Source of the DNA: an uncultured Lachnospiraceae bacterium
Lineage (GTDB): Bacteria > Bacillota > Clostridia > Lachnospirales > Lachnospiraceae
Assembly: GCA_910588895.1 (NCBI GenBank)
Contig: CAJUSS010000122.1
Location: forward strand, 1,548-10,657
Direction: 5' to 3'
Length of the DNA stretch: 9,110 nt
Shown here: positions 6,359 through 9,110 of the stretch, piece after piece
Layout of the letters: each line of letters starts with the position of its first letter
How positions within the stretch are numbered: position 1 is the first letter of the stretch
Notes under the pieces: model-generated
The model's database searches: none
Seen by the model: the letters and a program-made list of their open reading frames with translations, nothing else
What the model was told of the DNA's origin: nothing
Position numbers and translations under genes: made by a program

Positions 6359-7066
6359 CTATTCCATCTTGTCGTTGACATAGACCATGGTCAACATACA
6401 GAACACATAGGTCTGGATACATCCTGAAAACAGATCGCAGTACACATGGAGCGCTGCCGGGATACCGATGTTCACAAGGATCGGCAGCATGCCGTACCAG
6501 AGCGCCATGATGATGACGCCGGACAGCAGGTTTGCGAACAAACGGAGTGATATCGAGATCGGATTAGCGATCTCTCCGATCAGATTGATCGGGAACAATA
6601 CCGGTACCGGCTCGAACAAACTGGTAAAATGCCGGAGTTTCCGGTTTTTGATGCCCTGGTACTGCACGATCAGGAACGTGAACAGACCAAGACAAAAGGT
6701 GACGCCAAAATCTGCCGTAGGCGCCCGCAGGCCCAGAAGACCGCTCAGGTTACAGAACAAGATGAACAGGAATATGGTCCCGATATAATTTGCGAACTTT
6801 TTCGCATTGGATCCCAATATCCCGTTGGTCATCTTTTCCAGCATCTCTACACCGAGCTCTATGATGTTCTGGAAAGTCCCTGGCACATCTGTGGCCTTTT
6901 CCATAGTCTTCTTTGCCATAAAAGCCAAGATCAGAATGATGACCGATACGATCACCATACCGATCGTAGTCGTAGTGATCCAGAGCTCATGGCCGCCGAT
7001 ACTGTACTTTAAAACACCATGTATCGAAAAATCCGCTTCTGCATGGATCACTGGATTCATCCCCAT
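6359..7066 (-). CDS. atpB: ATP synthase Fo a subunit (ion channel stator)
   Basis: Subunit a provides the two half-channels through which the coupling ion enters and leaves the c-ring. The 235 residues contain about five or six hydrophobic helices. The hallmark segment SISLRLFANLLSG carries the essential Arg175 (equivalent to Arg210 of E. coli) that separates the half-channels. The preceding PINLIGEIANPI stretch is also typical. The start ATG at 7066 has AAAGGAGG seven bases upstream; a second in-frame ATG two codons on is less well placed. The gene lies 94 nt after the AtpI-like gene and 99 nt before atpE. Both gaps contain small hairpins. Confidence 0.98.
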   Translation of the reverse strand: MGMNPVIHAEADFSIHGVLKYSIGGHELWITTTTIGMVIVSVIILILAFMAKKTMEKATDVPGTFQNIIELGVEMLEKMTNGILGSNAKKFANYIGTIFLFILFCNLSGLLGLRAPTADFGVTFCLGLFTFLIVQYQGIKNRKLRHFTSLFEPVPVLFPINLIGEIANPISISLRLFANLLSGVIIMALWYGMLPILVNIGIPAALHVYCDLFSGCIQTYVFCMLTMVYVNDKME

Positions 7067-7160
7067 ACGTATTCCTCCTTTCCCTAAAATTTCCTCCGTA
7101 GCATATCGCCGCCCAAGATCTGTACGACGCGAACATGATGCGTGGTGCGCCCCACGCTCG
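7067..7160 (-). other. atpI-atpB intercistronic gap with a small hairpin and two ribosome-site-like motifs
   Basis: A 6-bp stem (7140-7145 gcgtgg with 7152-7157 ccacgc, 6-nt loop) lies just after the stop of the AtpI-like gene. Further along the mRNA is a six-codon mini-ORF (ATG through TAG, MLRRKF, ending at 7084) containing a GGAGG motif. The true atpB ribosome site AAAGGAGG follows. No promoter is evident. The hairpin may mark an mRNA processing or stability point; the mini-ORF may be chance. Confidence 0.35.
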
Positions 7161-7595
7161 TCACCGGCTGATATCCGGTGTGGACTGGGCCTCCCCCGGC
7201 CTCTTTCTGATACTCGAAAAGAATGGTTGGAGATAAGCCCCGGCTTTCAGCGCCATCGTCCCTAAGACTACCGCCATTACGTTCACCTGTGGGATCTTCC
7301 ATAAGATCGCCAGAAGGAGTGTGATGTAGACCAGCTTCCGCCCTATGGAGTGGATCACGGTCATCTTATTTGCATAAGCCGCATCCCGGCTCTCCAGGAC
7401 ACGCTCTGTGATCACTGCCATATGGAGCAGCATCGCTTCCGCACAGAGCCAGCCCACCATCAATCCCAGAAAGATCGACAGCCTGGTCCATCCCAGGGCC
7501 GGCCCCAGAAAAAAACCGATGCCCCCCAAAAGAAGCTCTCCTAAGAGAGTCCCCGCGGACATCTGCAGGACCAAGCGTTTTGTGTCATCTGTCAT
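7161..7595 (-). CDS. atpI: AtpI-like membrane protein (ATP synthase subunit I family)
   Basis: The 144-residue protein has four hydrophobic segments (about 14-34, 38-60, 84-100, 104-128) and a short polar tail ending DISR. Its size, topology and place just before atpB fit the AtpI/UncI family. In some bacteria, including Na+-type enzymes, AtpI assists c-ring assembly. The family call rests on topology and context more than on a sharp motif. The start ATG at 7595 (MTDDTKRL) has an AGGA-type site about seven bases upstream and a GGAGGAG slightly further. The frame stays open to 7790, but that extension is Arg/Ser-rich, overlaps atpZ and is very unlikely to be translated. The gap to atpZ is 52 nt. 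Confidence 0.82.
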   Translation of the reverse strand: MTDDTKRLVLQMSAGTLLGELLLGGIGFFLGPALGWTRLSIFLGLMVGWLCAEAMLLHMAVITERVLESRDAAYANKMTVIHSIGRKLVYITLLLAILWKIPQVNVMAVVLGTMALKAGAYLQPFFSSIRKRPGEAQSTPDISR

Positions 7596-7647
7596 GTCGG
7601 CTTCCTGCTCCTCCCTGTATCTTTTGCCTTCTGCCTGCCCGCATCCG

Positions 7648-7992
7648 TCACTCTTTCGCGTGTCCGTCGCCTGCTGCCGCTCTGACACGGCTGGGCCGCT
7701 TCGGCTTAGACACTGCCTCATATCTCGATGAGGCCGCCCGCTCACGCAGGCTTTCTTCCCGCTCCTTCTGCTCCTCCTTCTCGCCGACAAGGAATGTCAT
7801 CCTGGCCATCCGATAGCCCAAACGACCCCCGGCCAGCACGCCGATCAGCAAAAAGAAGAGCATGGTCTTCGTCCCAAAATGCGTGTCTACGTAATAGCCC
7901 GCAGATATACATAGAAAGATGGGCGTCATGACGCTGATGCCAAGCTGGGTCACCATAGCCAAGCTGCGAAAGACCTGCTTTTTATACCCCAT
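7648..7992 (-). CDS. atpZ: AtpZ family membrane protein (AtpZ/AtpI, F0F1-ATPase accessory subunit)
   Basis: First gene of the operon, 114 residues. Two membrane helices are visible (about 10-34 and 42-65). The second contains FFLLIGVLAGGRLGYRMARM, with the glycine-rich turn typical of AtpZ-type proteins, and GYYVDTHFGT forms the loop between the helices. AtpZ is often encoded with AtpI before atpB and has been proposed to act in Mg2+/Ca2+ supply or in ATP synthase assembly; its exact role is unsettled. Here the C-terminal half (about 70-114) is a long charged tail, first Glu/Lys/Arg-rich, then basic, which is longer than in many homologues. The start ATG has AGGTGG close upstream and lies about 30 nt after the predicted transcription start. 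Confidence 0.85.
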   Translation of the reverse strand: MGYKKQVFRSLAMVTQLGISVMTPIFLCISAGYYVDTHFGTKTMLFFLLIGVLAGGRLGYRMARMTFLVGEKEEQKEREESLRERAASSRYEAVSKPKRPSRVRAAAGDGHAKE

Positions 7993-8029
7993 GCGCCCAC
8001 CTGCTTTCTACCGTTTCTGCATACTGATT

Positions 8030-8058
8030 ATTATATAAATGTTGGCAGTCTTTGTCTA
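8030..8058 (-). promoter_or_regulatory. Sigma-A promoter of the atp operon
   Basis: On the minus strand, -35 TAGACA (8053-8058) and a perfect -10 TATAAT (8030-8035) are separated by exactly 17 bp. Transcription should begin near 8023, giving a leader of about 30 nt before atpZ. Immediately upstream (about 8061-8088) the strand is almost pure A with scattered T and G, resembling an UP element that raises promoter strength. No operator palindrome is evident. Confidence 0.85.
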
Positions 8059-8088
8059 GCCTATTTCTTTTTTTTCATTTTTATTTCA

Positions 8089-8904
8089 TCATCTGTCCGG
8101 CCAGATCTTCTTGGCCACCACCAGCAGCCGTCCGTTCTTGTGGGTGTACTCACAGGTGACCAGTGTGACCAGATGATCCCCCCATTGGGCGTCTATGCCC
8201 GTATCGTACACGGACTTCTCCTTTACATAGGAAACAAACTCTCCAAAAGCCTCTTCATCACTGCAGAAGATCCAGCTATAGAGCGGATCGGACTGATCCG
8301 TCGCATCCAGCGCAAAGACCCCCATCACTTCATAGTCCCCGTAGTCCTCCATGGTATCGAACTCTACGATCGGATGCTCCTCGCGAAAATCCGGATCCAG
8401 ATAGCCATCCAGGGCCGCGAACATGCTGCCGTTCTTCATATGATGCCCATAGATCAGGATGTTCCTGCAGTCTGATGACAGGTCGCACATCTCCGACGCA
8501 TAGGGCGCGCCGTACGGGCTGCTCTTCTTATCGAAATCATGCTTGAGATAAAAATCCGGGGTCTCTGGGCTCTGGAGCACCGGATAGTCGATCTTGGTCC
8601 CGTCGACCTTCACCCAGCCTACCATATCCCCGTTCTGCTCTCTGACCTTGCTGTAGGCCTTTACCCGTGCCTCCCTCTGGATGCGGTATACATCCTCCTC
8701 GGTCTGTTCCGGCAGCTCCTCTTTAGCCCCTTTTATCTCCGTCTCCGCTCCCGCCTGCTCTTCCAGTATCTCCGACAGTGCCTCCAGCCGTCCGTCGTTC
8801 TTCCTCTGCGCTATGATCTTATAGCCCAGCGTCCCTCCGCTGACCGCAAAGACCAGGATACATAAGCCTAAGAGGACATCATACAGTCTCTTCTTATTCT
8901 TCAT
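8089..8904 (-). CDS. srtB: Class B sortase (membrane-anchored transpeptidase)
   Basis: Sortases cut a sorting signal in secreted proteins and join them to the cell wall or to pilin partners. The 271-residue protein has a basic N-terminus, one membrane helix (about 9-30), an acidic Glu-rich linker (about 38-75) and the sortase domain. Catalytic residues are visible: His154 in NILIYGHHMKNGSMF, Cys251 in TLVTCEY and Arg259 in NGRLLVVAKK. The IYGHxMKxGSMF and TLVTCEY patterns point to class B. The start ATG at 8904 has GAGGAGG eight bases upstream. A longer open frame to 8961 crosses the promoter and is rejected. No substrate with a sorting signal is seen in the window, so its target is unknown. 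It is transcribed toward atp with no clear terminator between them. Confidence 0.93.
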   Translation of the reverse strand: MKNKKRLYDVLLGLCILVFAVSGGTLGYKIIAQRKNDGRLEALSEILEEQAGAETEIKGAKEELPEQTEEDVYRIQREARVKAYSKVREQNGDMVGWVKVDGTKIDYPVLQSPETPDFYLKHDFDKKSSPYGAPYASEMCDLSSDCRNILIYGHHMKNGSMFAALDGYLDPDFREEHPIVEFDTMEDYGDYEVMGVFALDATDQSDPLYSWIFCSDEEAFGEFVSYVKEKSVYDTGIDAQWGDHLVTLVTCEYTHKNGRLLVVAKKIWPDR

Positions 8905-8932
8905 CCGGAAAACCTCCTCTACACATTTTATC

Positions 8933-8961
8933 ATTATACCGCGTTTTCCATATAGTGACAA
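8933..8961 (-). promoter_or_regulatory. Sigma-A promoter of the sortase gene
   Basis: On the minus strand, -35 TTGTCA (8956-8961) and a perfect -10 TATAAT (8933-8938) are 17 bp apart. Transcription should begin near 8926, some 20 nt before the sortase ATG, leaving just room for its GAGGAGG ribosome site. This placement decides the start at 8904. Confidence 0.85.
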
Positions 8962-9004
8962 CCATGCAGAGAAATTTCATCCGGATATTTTTTTAAAAAA
9001 GCTA

Positions 9005-9033
9005 TTGACATTTTTGCGTTTCTTTAGTAGAAT
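9005..9033 (+). promoter_or_regulatory. Promoter of tRNA-Phe, with A/T-rich UP-like element
   Basis: A perfect -35 TTGACA (9005-9010) and a -10 TAGAAT (9028-9033) are separated by 17 bp. Directly upstream, 8984-9000 is a T-run/A-run stretch (palindrome ttttttaaaaaa at 8989-9000), a good UP-element candidate for a stable-RNA promoter. Transcription should start near 9040, about 20 nt before the tRNA. It diverges from the sortase promoter, with 43 bp between the two -35 boxes. Confidence 0.87.
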
Positions 9034-9059
9034 ATCTTCGTTGCCAAAAAGCAACGGAT

Positions 9060-9110
<51 letters not shown>

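Noticed and set aside
7084..7302. 72-codon minus-strand frame across the end of the AtpI-like gene
   Set aside because: Out of frame with the membrane protein, mostly overlapping its coding end, hydrophilic and without recognisable domain. Only its last six codons are noted as a mini-ORF.
7596..7790. N-terminal extension of the AtpI-like protein to 7790
   Set aside because: The added 65 residues are Arg/Ser-rich, lack membrane character and overlap atpZ in another frame. The ATG at 7595 has a good ribosome site and a family-like N-terminus.
8905..8961. N-terminal extension of the sortase to 8961
   Set aside because: The extension spans the -10 and -35 boxes and lies upstream of the predicted transcription start. 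The ATG at 8904 has GAGGAGG at ideal spacing.
8900..8985. Ten-base direct repeat ttcatccgga (8900-8909 and 8976-8985) flanking the sortase promoter
   Set aside because: A ten-base match is expected many times by chance in 9 kb, and one copy covers the sortase start codon. There is no further symmetry to suggest an operator.

Overview
The window carries one complete F-type ATP synthase operon of a Gram-positive, anaerobe-like bacterium. It reads leftward (minus strand) in the order atpZ, atpI-like, atpB, atpE, atpF, atpH, atpA, atpG, atpD, atpC. I infer a Clostridia-type Firmicute, possibly a gut Lachnospiraceae. The reasons are strong AGGAGG-type ribosome binding sites, consensus sigma-A promoters with 17-bp spacers, an AtpZ/AtpI pair ahead of atpB, a class B sortase next door, and a c subunit with the residues known from Na+-translocating ATP synthases of anaerobes. 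The genus cannot be fixed from the sequence alone.

Layout from left to right. Positions 1-494 (plus strand) hold the 3' end of a gene for a highly charged protein with an internal repeat; its function is not recognised. Positions 530-576 form a terminator hairpin that can serve both this gene and the converging atp operon. Positions 614-7992 (minus strand) are the ten-gene atp operon. Its promoter lies at 8030-8058 with an A-rich stretch upstream. Positions 8089-8904 (minus strand) encode a class B sortase with its own consensus promoter at 8933-8961. At the right edge, a plus-strand promoter (9005-9033) drives tRNA-Phe(GAA), which is cut by the window end at 9110.

How the genes work together. 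Subunits a, b and c (atpB, atpF, atpE) form the membrane ion-translocating part. Alpha, beta, gamma, delta and epsilon form the catalytic head and stalks. AtpZ and the AtpI-like protein are small membrane accessory proteins placed first, as is usual. The c subunit has Gln31, Val62, Glu64, Thr65, Thr66 and Tyr69 in the positions that bind Na+ in Ilyobacter-type c-rings, so the likely coupling ion is Na+. Several intercistronic signals could set subunit stoichiometry: a GC-rich hairpin followed by an A/U-rich leader and strong ribosome site before atpE; a 10-bp hairpin across the atpH stop before atpA; a small hairpin before atpB; a 13-bp atpF/atpH overlap; and TTG and GTG starts for atpF and atpA.

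Most of the window is well-known biology. I see no CRISPR array, insertion sequence or undescribed multi-gene system. The most interesting points are the Na+ signature, the intercistronic RNA structures and the repeat protein at the left edge.
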